Notes: generated by a model from the letters alone, not told the origin. 64,000 nt of DNA from Stenotrophomonas_A sp035629025 (GCA_035629025.1 DASPIU010000029.1:1-64000), one strand, 5' to 3'. Shown: positions 8,853 through 17,749, counted from the stretch's first letter. A program made the numbers and translations.

Positions 8853-9821
8853 GTGCGCAGGCCACGCTCGCGCTGGGCAGCACGCTGTTGGCCCCTGTTC
8901 CTGGCGGCCCTGCTGCTGACTGGTGCCGGCCTGACCGGCGAAGCCCTGGCGGTGCCGCGCGGCGCTGCCGGCGCCGCCACCGCCAAGGCGCCGCCGACGC
9001 CGCTGCTGTGGAAGGTGAGCGGCCGCGACGGCGCGACCCTGTACCTGCTCGGCTCGTTCCACCTGCTGCGCCCGGACGATTACCCGCTCGCGCCGGAAGT
9101 GGACGCCGCCTTCGCCCACGCCACCCGCGTGCTGTTTGAACTGCCGGCCGAACAGGTGCAGTCCCCGGCCCTGGCCGCGCAGATGCTGCAAGCGGCCACC
9201 CGCACCGATGGCCGCAGCCTGCGCGATGACCTGACCCCGGCACGCTGGGCCGCGCTGCAGACCTATGCTGCGCAACATGGTCTGGCCCTCGACGCGCTCT
9301 CCGGCTACGACCCCTGGTTCGTAGCCCTGACCGTGAGCCTGTCGGAGATGGCCGCCCAGGGCCTGGACCCCTCGCTCGGCCTGGACCAGCACTTCATGCG
9401 CGCCGCGCAGCAGGCCAACAAGCCCACCGGCGGCCTTGAAACCGCCACCGAGCAGATCGCCTTGCTCGACGGCATGTCCGCCGACGAACAACAGCAGATG
9501 CTCGCCGAAGCCCTGGACGATGCCCGCGACGGCAACCAGCAGACCCGCGCCCTCCACGACGCCTGGCGCCGCGGAGACGCCACGCGTCTGTGGTCGGAAA
9601 TGGGCCTGGACATGAAGCGCGAATACCCCGCGCTCTACCGGAACATCAACGTCGAACGCAACGACCGCTGGCTGCCCAAGCTCGAACAGCGCCTGCAGGC
9701 CGGGCAGGGCACCACCCTGGTCATCGTCGGCAGCCTGCACCTGCTGGGCCCCGACGGCGTAGTGGAGAAACTCCGCGCTCGCGGCTACCAGGTAGACCGC
9801 ATCTGCGAGACCTGCAAGTAA
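8853..9821 (+). CDS. TraB/GumN family protein
   Basis: 322 residues with a GTG start at 8853, three bases after the previous stop. An N-terminal hydrophobic signal segment (about 10-33) suggests export. The family hallmarks are the paired LLGSFHLL (about 65) and VGSLHLLGPDGV (about 293) motifs, each with a conserved GxxH, as in Tiki/TraB metalloproteases, and a C-terminal CETC. GumN is encoded at the end of the xanthan cluster in Xanthomonas, but here no polysaccharide genes are nearby, so a role in exopolysaccharide is not implied. Confidence 0.85.
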   Translation: MRRPRSRWAARCWPLFLAALLLTGAGLTGEALAVPRGAAGAATAKAPPTPLLWKVSGRDGATLYLLGSFHLLRPDDYPLAPEVDAAFAHATRVLFELPAEQVQSPALAAQMLQAATRTDGRSLRDDLTPARWAALQTYAAQHGLALDALSGYDPWFVALTVSLSEMAAQGLDPSLGLDQHFMRAAQQANKPTGGLETATEQIALLDGMSADEQQQMLAEALDDARDGNQQTRALHDAWRRGDATRLWSEMGLDMKREYPALYRNINVERNDRWLPKLEQRLQAGQGTTLVIVGSLHLLGPDGVVEKLRARGYQVDRICETCK

Positions 9822-9889
9822 CCAACAGCTCCAAGCCGGCTGACGCGAACGTAGACCCGCTTTCCCATCCGCCCAGCGCCGACCCATCG

Positions 9890-9997
9890 GGCATTCGGGC
9901 GCAGGCCCTGCCAGGACCGTAGGCAACATGGATGTTGCCTACGAGCCCCCATGGATGGGTTTACGGCGTGTCCTGGCAGGGCCTGCGCCCGGATGCC
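9890..9997. repeat. Nested inverted repeat element, copy 1 (108 bp)
   Basis: Outer arms of 28 bp (9890-9917 and 9970-9997) match at 27 positions. Inside is a perfect 12-bp-arm palindrome (9918-9943, CGTAGGCAACAT with GG between arms) and a 26-nt unpaired core (9944-9969). It is the same element as 54610-54717 in opposite orientation and related in plan to 62119-62221. It lies between the convergent GumN-like gene and phaR and could also end transcription of both. Confidence 0.9.
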
Positions 9998-10053
9998 ACG
10001 CGCGAATCAACGACAGCCGACAAACAGCTGTTTCCCAAAGCAACACAGCGCCA

Positions 10054-10599
10054 TCAGCGCCGAGTCTTGCCCCCAGCCGCCGCAGCAGGCCCCGGCGGCG
10101 GACCACCCGCGCCAGTTCCCGTCCCGGTGCCAGTCCCCGTCCCCGTCCCGGGCCCACGACCAAATCCGGCGCCGAAATTGCGCTGGAACTCCTGCCACAA
10201 CTCCAGATTGCGCTCCGTCAGCTGATTCATCATCGCCCACGGCGTCTGCCCCAGCAGATTGCCCATCTGCTGCCGGAATTGCTGCTGCTGCTCCAGGAAT
10301 ACCTGCATGCTGCGTTCAAGGTAATTGCCCATGAACCCCTGCAGCGAATCCCCGTAGAAACGGATGATCTGGCTCAGCAACTGCGTCGACAGCATCGGCT
10401 CTCCGTCCGATTCCTGGTCGGCGATGATCTGCAGCAGTACCGAGCGAGTCAGGTCCTCACCGCTCTTGGCGTCGCGCACCTCGAAGTCTTCCCCGTCGAT
10501 GATGAGCTGGCGCACATCCTCGATGGTGATGTAACTGGAGATCTCCGTGTCGTACAGCCGGCGGTTCGGGTACTTCTTGATGATGCGAAGTGCAGCCAT
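10054..10599 (-). CDS. phaR: Polyhydroxyalkanoate synthesis repressor PhaR
   Basis: 181 residues. PhaR binds DNA upstream of phasin and its own gene, and also binds PHA granules, releasing repression when polymer accumulates. The N-terminal DNA-binding segment IIKKYPNRRLYDTE is diagnostic, followed by the PHB accumulation domain with a Gln-rich helix (LEQQQQFRQQM). The C-terminus is an odd Gly-Thr repeat, GPGTGTGTGTGTGTG, encoded by a tandem hexamer. The ATG at 10599 (MAALRIIKK) is preferred over an in-frame GTG four codons upstream. Gene phaB lies just upstream on the same strand. Confidence 0.92.
   Translation of the reverse strand: MAALRIIKKYPNRRLYDTEISSYITIEDVRQLIIDGEDFEVRDAKSGEDLTRSVLLQIIADQESDGEPMLSTQLLSQIIRFYGDSLQGFMGNYLERSMQVFLEQQQQFRQQMGNLLGQTPWAMMNQLTERNLELWQEFQRNFGAGFGRGPGTGTGTGTGTGTGAGGPPPGPAAAAGGKTRR
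10113..10150. repeat. Hexameric microsatellite inside phaR
   Basis: A run of degenerate 6-bp units (of the type CCCGTC/CCCGGT) encodes the alternating Gly-Thr tail of PhaR. Because the unit is a multiple of three, slippage would change tail length without shifting the frame. Confidence 0.75.
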
Positions 10600-10698
10600 G
10601 AAAGCAGTCACTCGGTACGGTTTGTGCGCAGGATGGCGCAGTGCAGCAGCGCTTGCAACCGCCGAAAGTCAGGGGTGGCGCGCCTCAGCCCCGGAAAA

Positions 10699-10755
10699 AT
10701 GTTGCGCAACATGCGTTTGCGCGACTTTCCATGCTGCATCTGAACCGTGCAGCAT
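10699..10755. promoter_or_regulatory. Two palindromes in the phaB-phaR gap, candidate PhaR operators or terminator
   Basis: ATGTTGCGCAACAT (10699-10712) is a perfect 14-bp palindrome. ATGCTGCA (10731-10738) pairs perfectly with TGCAGCAT (10748-10755) across a 9-nt gap. PhaR proteins are known to bind TGC-rich inverted repeats, so either could be an autoregulatory site upstream of phaR; the second could equally be a weak phaB terminator since no T-run follows. Confidence 0.4.
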
Positions 10756-10782
10756 CCAGCGCCGCGCAAGCGCGCCGCGCAC

Positions 10783-11523
10783 TCACCAGCCCATGTGGTG
10801 GCCGCCGTTGATGTCCAGGTTCGAGCCGGTGATCCACGACGCCTCCTCGGCCACCAGGAACGCCACTGCGTAAGCGATTTCCTCCGGCTTGCCGAGCCGC
10901 CCGGTGGGGATGTCGGCCACGATCTTGGCCCGCACCTCTTCCGGCACCGCCATCACCATGTCCGTGGCCACGTAGCCGGGCGACACCGTATTGACCGTGA
11001 TCCCGTAGGCCGCGTTCTCGCGCGCCAGCGAAATGGTGAAACCGTGCATGCCCGCCTTGGCCGCCGCGTAGTTCGCCTGCCCGTACTGGCCCTTCAGCCC
11101 GTTGATCGAACTGACCTGGATCACCCGGCCCCAGCCGCGCTTGCGCATGCCCTCGATCACCGGGCGGGTGACGTTGAACACCGAGTTGAGGTTGGTGTTG
11201 ATCACCTCGTGCCACTGCTCGGCGCTCATGCGGTGGAAGGTGGTGTCGCGGGTGATGCCGGCATTGTTGACCAGGATTTCCACCGGCCCGAGCGCGGCTT
11301 CCACCGCCTCGATCAGCGCACGCGCATGCTCGGGCGAGGCGACATCGCCGGGAAACAGCGCCATCTCGTAGCCATCGTCCTGCATGCGTCGCTGCCAGGC
11401 GCGGGCCTTTTCCTCATTGCGGTAGTTGGTGGCCACCCGATGGCCCTGGTCGGCCAGACGCTTGCAGATGGCGGTGCCGATGCCGCCGGTGCCGCCGGTG
11501 ACCAGTGCGACGCGGGATGTCAT
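10783..11523 (-). CDS. phaB: Acetoacetyl-CoA reductase (FabG-like SDR)
   Basis: 246 residues. It reduces acetoacetyl-CoA to (R)-3-hydroxybutyryl-CoA with NADPH, the monomer step for polyhydroxybutyrate. The Rossmann motif TGGTGGIG is near 9-16, NNAG follows, and the catalytic Ser-Tyr-Lys is seen as IQVSSING and YAAAKAG. The C-terminal GHHMGW is typical of PhbB-type enzymes, and the adjacent phaR supports PHA metabolism rather than fatty acid synthesis. A GGAGC Shine-Dalgarno precedes the ATG at 11523. No phaC is in the window. Confidence 0.9.
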   Translation of the reverse strand: MTSRVALVTGGTGGIGTAICKRLADQGHRVATNYRNEEKARAWQRRMQDDGYEMALFPGDVASPEHARALIEAVEAALGPVEILVNNAGITRDTTFHRMSAEQWHEVINTNLNSVFNVTRPVIEGMRKRGWGRVIQVSSINGLKGQYGQANYAAAKAGMHGFTISLARENAAYGITVNTVSPGYVATDMVMAVPEEVRAKIVADIPTGRLGKPEEIAYAVAFLVAEEASWITGSNLDINGGHHMGW

Positions 11524-11589
11524 GGGTGCTCCGAAAGACGCGGGGATCAATGGATTCTAGACGAGCACGCGGGCGCGCTGCGCGGGTGC

Positions 11590-12465
11590 TCAGCCCGGCA
11601 GCGGCTGCAACTGGCGTGGCAGGCGCTCGGCGCGGAACGCGGCCACGGCCGCGGCGAGCAGCGCATCGACCGACCCGGCCGTGGCCAGGGCCTGTGGCGC
11701 CTGGCCAAGATCGCGCCAGGCGCAGCGCAAGGCCGGCAGCGGGTCGGCATCGTCCAGCGGGCGCGCGGCTTCGGACTTGGACAGCTTGCGCCGCTGCGCA
11801 TCGGTGATCAGGGGCAGGTGCAGATAGCGTGGCGTTGGCAGGTCCAGGGCGCGCTGCAGCAGGATCTGCCGTGGTGTGGAATCGAGCAGGTCGGCGCCGC
11901 GCACCACGTCGGTCATGCCTTGCTCGGCGTCGTCCACCACCACGGCGAGCTGGTAGGCCCAGTAGCCGTCGGCGCGCTTGAGGACGAAATCGCCGACTTC
12001 GGCATGCACGTCCTGGGTGATCCGGCCCTGCAGGCCATCGTCGAAGCTGACCAGGGCGGTCGGTTCGACGCGCAGGCGGTAGGCAACAGGGCGGTCGCCC
12101 GGGGGATGCAGGCACTGGTGATGGATGCCGCCGCTGGCCGCCAGTTCGCTGCGGCTGCAAGCACAGGCAAAGGCGCGGCCCTGGTCGAGCAGGCGGGCGA
12201 GGGCGTCGGCGTACAGCGGGTAGCGCTGGCTCTGGCGGACGATGGGCTCGTCGGCGACCAGCCCGAATGCCTCCAGCGTGCGCAGTTGCGCGGCGGCCGC
12301 GCCGGCTACCTCGCGCGGCGGGTCGATGTCCTCGATGCGCACGCACCATTGCCCGCCGTGGCTGCGCGCCAGCAACCAGCTGCCGAAGGCGGCGTAGAGG
12401 GAGCCGTAGTGCAGCGGGCCGGTCGGCGAGGGGGCGAAGCGGCCGCGGTAGGGAAGGGGGGACAT
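11590..12465 (-). CDS. gluQ: Glutamyl-Q tRNA(Asp) synthetase
   Basis: 291 residues, a truncated GluRS paralogue without anticodon domain. It attaches glutamate to queuosine at position 34 of tRNA(Asp). The HIGH-like region is PSPTGPLHYGSL (about 12-23), the zinc-binding set is CxC followed by Tyr and Cys (ACACSRSE ... HHQCLHP), and the KMSKS-like motif is KLSKSEA. Its substrate depends on queuosine made by the pathway that ends with queG in this window. ATG at 12465 gives the standard N-terminus; a longer open frame upstream is antisense to htpX. Confidence 0.94.
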   Translation of the reverse strand: MSPLPYRGRFAPSPTGPLHYGSLYAAFGSWLLARSHGGQWCVRIEDIDPPREVAGAAAAQLRTLEAFGLVADEPIVRQSQRYPLYADALARLLDQGRAFACACSRSELAASGGIHHQCLHPPGDRPVAYRLRVEPTALVSFDDGLQGRITQDVHAEVGDFVLKRADGYWAYQLAVVVDDAEQGMTDVVRGADLLDSTPRQILLQRALDLPTPRYLHLPLITDAQRRKLSKSEAARPLDDADPLPALRCAWRDLGQAPQALATAGSVDALLAAAVAAFRAERLPRQLQPLPG

Positions 12466-12564
12466 GAAGGCTGAATCGTCTTTCAGGTTGTTGCTTGATT
12501 TCAAGCGGGCTGCCCCGCAGATTGCCGGCGTCCCCTCATCAAGTCCCGCGGAGTCGGTGCTTCC

Positions 12565-13446
12565 ATGTTCAGTCGTATCGCGTTGTTCCTGTTGACCAAC
12601 CTGGCGGTGCTGTTCCTCGCCGGGATCGTGATGTCGCTGCTGGGCGTCAATCCGGCCAACATGAGCGGGCTGCTGGTGATGGCCGCGATCTTCGGCTTCG
12701 GCGGCTCGCTGATTTCGCTGTTGATGTCCAAGTTCATGGCCAAGCGCACGACCGGCGCGCAGGTAATCACCGAGCCGCGCACGCCGAGCGAGCGCTGGCT
12801 GCTGGAGACGGTGCGCCGGCAGGCGCAGGCGGCGGGGATCGGGATGCCGGAAGTGGCGATCTACGATGGCCCGGAGATCAACGCCTTTGCCACGGGCGCG
12901 AACCGCAACAACGCGCTGGTGGCGGTCTCCACGGGCCTGTTGCAGAACATGAGCCAGGACGAGGCCGAGGCCGTGCTGGGGCACGAAGTGAGTCATGTGG
13001 CCAACGGCGACATGGTGACGATGGCGCTGTTGCAGGGTGTGCTCAATACCTTTGTCATCGTGCTGGCGCGCATGGTTGGCGGGGTGATCGACACCTACCT
13101 GTCGGGCAACCGCGAGGATGGTCGCCGCGGGCTGGCGTATTTTGCGATCGTGATGGTGCTGGAACTGGTGTTTGGCCTGTTTGCGACGATGATCGCGATG
13201 TGGTTCTCGCGCCGGCGCGAGTTCCGTGCGGACGCGGGCGGTGCGCAGCTGGCCGGGCGGCAGAAGATGATTTCGGCGTTGGAGCGTTTGTCGTTGAACC
13301 ACGGCCAGAGCACGTTGCCGGCGCAGGTGCAGGCGTTCGGGATTTCCGGTGGCATCGGCCAGGGTTTGCGCCGATTGTTCCTGAGCCACCCGCCGCTGAC
13401 CGAGCGCATCGCGGCGCTGCGGGCTGCGAATGCCACGGTGATGTGA
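12565..13446 (+). CDS. htpX: Membrane zinc metalloprotease HtpX
   Basis: 293 residues. HtpX degrades misfolded membrane proteins with FtsH and is usually induced by envelope or heat stress. Two N-terminal membrane helices (about 5-25 and 33-55) precede the catalytic HEVSH zinc motif (about 140-144), and two further helices (about 155-175 and 190-213) follow before the third zinc ligand region (RREFRADAGGA). The sequence ends with the typical FLSHPPLTERIAAL. It is divergent from gluQ; a clear hairpin with T-run follows 21 bp after the stop. Confidence 0.96.
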   Translation: MFSRIALFLLTNLAVLFLAGIVMSLLGVNPANMSGLLVMAAIFGFGGSLISLLMSKFMAKRTTGAQVITEPRTPSERWLLETVRRQAQAAGIGMPEVAIYDGPEINAFATGANRNNALVAVSTGLLQNMSQDEAEAVLGHEVSHVANGDMVTMALLQGVLNTFVIVLARMVGGVIDTYLSGNREDGRRGLAYFAIVMVLELVFGLFATMIAMWFSRRREFRADAGGAQLAGRQKMISALERLSLNHGQSTLPAQVQAFGISGGIGQGLRRLFLSHPPLTERIAALRAANATVM

Positions 13447-13467
13447 TTCGGTTTATGCGACGAAAAG

Positions 13468-13495
13468 GCCCACCTGACGGTGGGCTTTTTCTTTT
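13468..13495 (+). terminator. Rho-independent terminator of htpX
   Basis: GCCCACC (13468-13474), loop TGAC, GGTGGGC (13479-13485), followed directly by TTTTTCTTTT. Confidence 0.9.
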
Positions 13496-13514
13496 GCACC
13501 CGCAGGAGCGCCCT

Positions 13515-13702
13515 GTAGGAGCGGCTTCAGCCGCGACCGCCATCCGTCACATCGCGGCTCCGCTTGTCGGGGCTGAAGCCCCTCCCACAACGGCCCCAGC
13601 GGCGTTCCAAATGCCTGATGGGTGCACTGTGGGAGCGGCTTCAGCCGCGACTGCCATCTGTCAGCTCGCGACTCCGCTCGCCGGGGCTGAAGCCCCTCCC
13701 AC
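13515..13702. repeat. Two REP-like inverted pairs between htpX and fimX
   Basis: Copies at 13515-13588 and 13629-13702. Here the order of halves is reversed relative to 680-857: the CGGCTTCAGCCG version comes first and the GGGCTGAAGCCCC version second. They fill the gap between two converging genes. Confidence 0.9.
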
Positions 13703-13732
13703 AACGCCCCAGTGGCGACTCGCGTCGCGCGA

Positions 13733-15799
13733 TCAAAACTCGTAATTCATCGCCGGGCCCGCAAGCCCGATGAAATCGCCCTGCACGTAATCCACGCCGG
13801 CATTGAAGAACAGACTCATCGACGCCGCGTCGCCGACAAACTCGACCAGCGTCAGAATCCCCTCCGGCTGCGCGCGCCCGGTAATTTCGCGCAGTTTCTC
13901 CTGGCTCTCCTTGCCCTGCACCGCGTCCGCGGTGAGGCCGCGGTCGAGCTTGAGGAACGACGGCTGGAAGTGCGACAGCAACTGAAACGAATCCAGGCCC
14001 GAGCCAAACTGCTCCAGACCCAGCTTGCAGCCCAGCGCGCCGACCTCGGCCAGGAACTGCTGCGCATTGCGCAGGTGGGTGAACACCTTCGATTCCGGCG
14101 TCTGCAGCCACAGGCGCTCGCCCGGTACCCCATGCGCCGCCAGCTCCTGGCGAATCAACGCAACCGTGCGCGGGTCCGAATAGGCCGCCGGACCAATGCG
14201 CACCAGCAAGTGCGTGGCGTGGCCAGCGCGCTGGCGCTCGGCCAGCGTGCGGATCGCCTCGCGGATCACCCAGCGGTCGATGTCCGCGATCAGCGCATGT
14301 TCCTCGGCAATGCTGAGGAAGGTGGACGGCGGGATCAGCTCGCCATTGCGCTCCAGGCGCAGGAACGCCTGGTACAGCTCCAGCGGCTCGCCCATCAGGT
14401 GCAGCACCGGCTGGAAATGCAGCAGGAAGCCGTTGCCCACCAGCGCCTCGTGCAGCTGCTCGATCCAGCGCTGGATGCGTTCTTCCTCCGCGCGATCGAC
14501 CTCACCCGGATCGAAGATCTGCACGCCGTTTCCGCCCAGCTCACTGGTCGCGCGCACCGATTCGGTCGCGCGCTGCAGCACCTGGCCGATGCTGGCGATC
14601 TTCTCGCCAATCTGCACGCCGCCAATGCTCACCGTCACCGTCGCCGAGCGCTCGCCCACGCTGAACACGTGCTGCGCGAACGCGGTGCGGATCTTCTCGG
14701 CCAGCTCACTGGTACGGTGATGGTCACCGGCCAGCAGCACCGCGAAACTGTTCTCGCCGAAACGCGCCGTGCGCATGTCGGCATCGACGTGCGCGGCAAG
14801 GTGGCTGGCCAGCGCGGCAATCAGCGTGTCTGCCGAATCCAGGCCGATGTCGGCCAGCATGCGCACATAGTGATCGGGCTCGACCAGCAGGAAGCCGGCC
14901 TGCTGGCCGCCGCGGCTGGCCTGGGCCACCGCGTCTTCCAGCGCCACCATGAAGGTCGGCCGGTTGAGCAGGCCGGTCACCGTGTCGCGCTGGCGCAGGT
15001 CTTCCACTTCGCGCGCCAGTTCCGGGTCGAACTCCTCGCGGCGGCGGAACACCACCTGCACGCAGGCCTCGCCCTCGTAGGTGGCGGTGGCGAACTCCAT
15101 CGTCGCCGGGAAGGTGTCGCCTTCCAGGCTGCGCGCGTCCACCTTGTATTGCGGCGGCGGCGCCTCGCCCTTGCTCATCGCCTTGAGCAGCTGCTTGAAA
15201 TCCTCCACGTGCTGGGCCGCAATCAGGTCAAGCAGGGAGATGCCTTCGACATCCTCGAACGACTCGAAGCCGAACATCTCCAGGTAGGCCTCGTTGGCGC
15301 GGATGTGCATGCCTTCGTGGACGTAGGCGATGGGGTCGCGCGAAGAGGCGATCAGCGCATCGCAGCGGCGCTCGGTTTCGCGCATCTGCGCCTCGATCCG
15401 GCGCAGGCCGCGGCGCGCGTGCAGGTCGGTCATCTCCGCCCGCACCACCGCCAGCAGATGCTCGGGACGCTGGCGCAAGGCAATGGCACGCACGCCATGG
15501 CCCGCGGCCTCCACCCATTCCTGCTCGTCGACCTTGTCGGTCAGCAGGATCAGCGGCACGTCCTTGCCGCTGCGGGCAATGGCCTGCTGCACGGCGGCCA
15601 GGGGCAGGTCACGCGAGCGCGAGGCCAGCACCAGGTCGATCTGCCCGTGGAGCATCGCCGCCAGGTCGTCCGTGCTCTGCGGGCGCGAGGGGCGCACCGC
15701 GATGCCGCTGTTGCGCAGCGTCGTGACGATGCCTTCGGCGCTCTCGCCGCTGTCATCGACGATCATCAGGCGGAGGGTCAGATCTTTGCCGTTCTGCAT
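13733..15799 (-). CDS. fimX: FimX-like c-di-GMP receptor (REC-PAS-degenerate GGDEF-degenerate EAL)
   Basis: 688 residues, the size of Xanthomonas FimX. Order: response-regulator-like domain (about 8-120, beginning LRLMIVDDSGE), PAS domain (about 145-255), GGDEF-like domain (about 265-420) and EAL-like domain (about 430-680). Both enzyme signatures are broken: the GGDEF site reads RFGENSFAVLL (about 345) and the EAL site reads ELYQAFLRLER (about 474), so it should bind c-di-GMP without making or degrading it. Known FimX proteins work with a PilZ protein and the PilB ATPase in type IV pilus extension. The gene name is by architecture and length; another degenerate dual-domain receptor is possible. 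Confidence 0.82.
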   Translation of the reverse strand: MQNGKDLTLRLMIVDDSGESAEGIVTTLRNSGIAVRPSRPQSTDDLAAMLHGQIDLVLASRSRDLPLAAVQQAIARSGKDVPLILLTDKVDEQEWVEAAGHGVRAIALRQRPEHLLAVVRAEMTDLHARRGLRRIEAQMRETERRCDALIASSRDPIAYVHEGMHIRANEAYLEMFGFESFEDVEGISLLDLIAAQHVEDFKQLLKAMSKGEAPPPQYKVDARSLEGDTFPATMEFATATYEGEACVQVVFRRREEFDPELAREVEDLRQRDTVTGLLNRPTFMVALEDAVAQASRGGQQAGFLLVEPDHYVRMLADIGLDSADTLIAALASHLAAHVDADMRTARFGENSFAVLLAGDHHRTSELAEKIRTAFAQHVFSVGERSATVTVSIGGVQIGEKIASIGQVLQRATESVRATSELGGNGVQIFDPGEVDRAEEERIQRWIEQLHEALVGNGFLLHFQPVLHLMGEPLELYQAFLRLERNGELIPPSTFLSIAEEHALIADIDRWVIREAIRTLAERQRAGHATHLLVRIGPAAYSDPRTVALIRQELAAHGVPGERLWLQTPESKVFTHLRNAQQFLAEVGALGCKLGLEQFGSGLDSFQLLSHFQPSFLKLDRGLTADAVQGKESQEKLREITGRAQPEGILTLVEFVGDAASMSLFFNAGVDYVQGDFIGLAGPAMNYEF

Positions 15800-16022
15800 T
15801 CAGGTGTTCCGGGAGACAGGGTGGGGCATGGCGGGGACCACGAGGCACGGACCGCGAGCCACCACGGCGCATGCGCGCGGGCGGCACCGGGCAGCCCGGG
15901 GGAGCCGGCCGGCGTGGTCCACGCAATCTTCCCCAAGATCCATGGCCTGCTGTTAATACACGATGCCGTGGTGTGCCGTCCATGCGTGTGCGCTGGCTGG
16001 CACAGGCCGTCACGCCCGTGGC

Positions 16023-17207
16023 TCAGGCGACGCTGCCCGCCGCATGGCCGGACGCCCAGGCCCACTGAAAGTTGTAGCCACCGAGCCAGCCGGTCACGTC
16101 CAGCACTTCACCTACGAAGTAAAGGCCGGGTAGCCGACGCGATTCCATGGTCGAGGACGACACCGCGTCGGTATCCACCCCGCCCAGGGTGACTTCGGCG
16201 GTGCGATAGCCCTCGGTGCCGCTGGCCACCAGCGGCCAGTCGTGCAGGGTCGCGGCGGCGGCGCGCAGTTCGCGCTCGTCGAGCTGGCGCACCGGCTTGT
16301 CCGGCAGCCACAGCTCGCACAGGCGCTGGGCCAGGCGCTTGGGCAGGCGTTCGGCCAGCACGTTGCGCAGTTCGGTGGCGCCGCGCGCACGCTTTTGTTC
16401 GCGCAGCCAGGCTTCGGCGTCCTCGCCGGGCAGCAGGTCCAGGCGCAGGTCGTCGCCGGGCTGCCAATAAGAAGAGATCTGCAGCACCGCCGGGCCGCTG
16501 ACCCCGCGGTGGGTGAACAGCAGCGCATTGCGGAAGGCCACGCCATTGCAGCGCGCCTCCACCGGCAGGGCCACGCCGGCCAGGTCCTGCAGGCGCTCCT
16601 GGTGCTTGCCCGACAGCGTCAGCGGCACCAGCCCGGCGCGGGTCGGCAACACCGCGTGGCCGAACTGCCGCGCCAGTTCGTAGCCAAAGCCCGTGGCGCC
16701 CAGGCTCGGGATGGACAGCCCGCCGGTCGCCACCACCAGCGAGGCGGCGCGAAACCGGCCCTGCGTGGTATCCACGCGGAAACCTTCGCTGCCGCGCTCC
16801 ACCGCGGTCACCGTGCAATGGCTGCGAATCTGCGCCCCGGCGGCCTGGCATTCGTCCACCAGCAGCTTGACGATCAGCTTGGAGGACACATCGCAGAACA
16901 GCTGGCCCAGCTCCTTCTCGTGGTAGGCCACGCCGTGGCGCTCGACCATGGCGATGAAGTCGCCCGGAGTGAAGCGCGCCAGCGCCGACTTGCAGAAGTG
17001 CGGGTTGGCCGAGAGGAAGTTGCCAGGGCCGGTGCCGGTGTTGGTGAAGTTGCAGCGGCCACCACCGGACATCAGGATCTTCTTGCCGATCTTGTTGGCA
17101 TGGTCGATCACCTGCACGCGGCGCCCGCGCTGGCCGGCGGTCAGCGCCGTCATCAGGCCGGCGGCGCCGGCGCCGATGACCAGCACGTCGCAGTCGATCA
17201 CGCTCAT
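16023..17207 (-). CDS. NAD(P)/FAD-dependent oxidoreductase, HI0933/YhiN family
   Basis: 394 residues. The FAD-binding Rossmann motif GAGAAGLMTAL is at about 11-21, and the family signature SGGGRCNFTN follows (about 48-57), with VVATGGLSIP and the C-terminal GEVLDVTGWLGGYNFQWAWASG that binds FAD. Physiological substrate unknown. The ATG at 17207 overlaps the yaeQ stop (ATGA), so the two are cotranscribed. Confidence 0.9.
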   Translation of the reverse strand: MSVIDCDVLVIGAGAAGLMTALTAGQRGRRVQVIDHANKIGKKILMSGGGRCNFTNTGTGPGNFLSANPHFCKSALARFTPGDFIAMVERHGVAYHEKELGQLFCDVSSKLIVKLLVDECQAAGAQIRSHCTVTAVERGSEGFRVDTTQGRFRAASLVVATGGLSIPSLGATGFGYELARQFGHAVLPTRAGLVPLTLSGKHQERLQDLAGVALPVEARCNGVAFRNALLFTHRGVSGPAVLQISSYWQPGDDLRLDLLPGEDAEAWLREQKRARGATELRNVLAERLPKRLAQRLCELWLPDKPVRQLDERELRAAAATLHDWPLVASGTEGYRTAEVTLGGVDTDAVSSSTMESRRLPGLYFVGEVLDVTGWLGGYNFQWAWASGHAAGSVA

Positions 17208-17749
17208 GCCGTGGCGGTGCGCTCGATCGGCACCACGGTGACGCTGCCGGACTCGCCCATCAGTTGCACCTCGCCGTCCTGCACCAGCACGTCCAGGCGC
17301 ATGCCGCGGCCGATCAGCGCGGCCAGGGCGGCGGCGGTGGCCGGGTCGATCTCGATCACCCGCAACTGCCGGTAGCGCGACAGCGCGGCGCCGTTCTTCT
17401 TCCACCAGGTCTCCACCGCCTGGCCGCCATAGGCCAGCACCACGACTTCCCGCGCGCGGCCAATGGCCTTGCGCAGCCGCGCTTCCTCCGGCGTGCCCAG
17501 CTCGATCCACTGCTCGATCTCGCCGCCGTAGTCGCGCCGCCACAGGTCCGGCTCGTCCTCGCTGCTGAGCCCACGGCCGAAGGCGAGGCGGTCATCGGCG
17601 AACAGGACGAAGGCCAGCAGGCGCAGCATGAGCCGCTCGTCGGTCTCGGAGGGGTGCTGGGCCAGGGTGAGGTTGTGGTTGGCGTAGTAGCCGCGGTCGA
17701 TGTCGCTGATCTGCAGGTCGGCCTTGCGGACGGTGGCGGTGAGGGCCAT
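17204..17749 (-). CDS. yaeQ: YaeQ family protein
   Basis: 181 residues, exactly the usual length. The sequence has the family features MALTATVRKADLQISDIDRGYY at the N-terminus and a PD-(D/E)xK-like fold core with LAFVLFADD and FGRGLSSEDEPDLW. E. coli YaeQ was linked genetically to haemolysin expression and RfaH suppression, but its function is unresolved. The ATG at 17749 is preferred over one nine codons upstream. Downstream yhiN-like gene overlaps by 4 bp. Confidence 0.92.
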   Translation of the reverse strand: MALTATVRKADLQISDIDRGYYANHNLTLAQHPSETDERLMLRLLAFVLFADDRLAFGRGLSSEDEPDLWRRDYGGEIEQWIELGTPEEARLRKAIGRAREVVVLAYGGQAVETWWKKNGAALSRYRQLRVIEIDPATAAALAALIGRGMRLDVLVQDGEVQLMGESGSVTVVPIERTATA

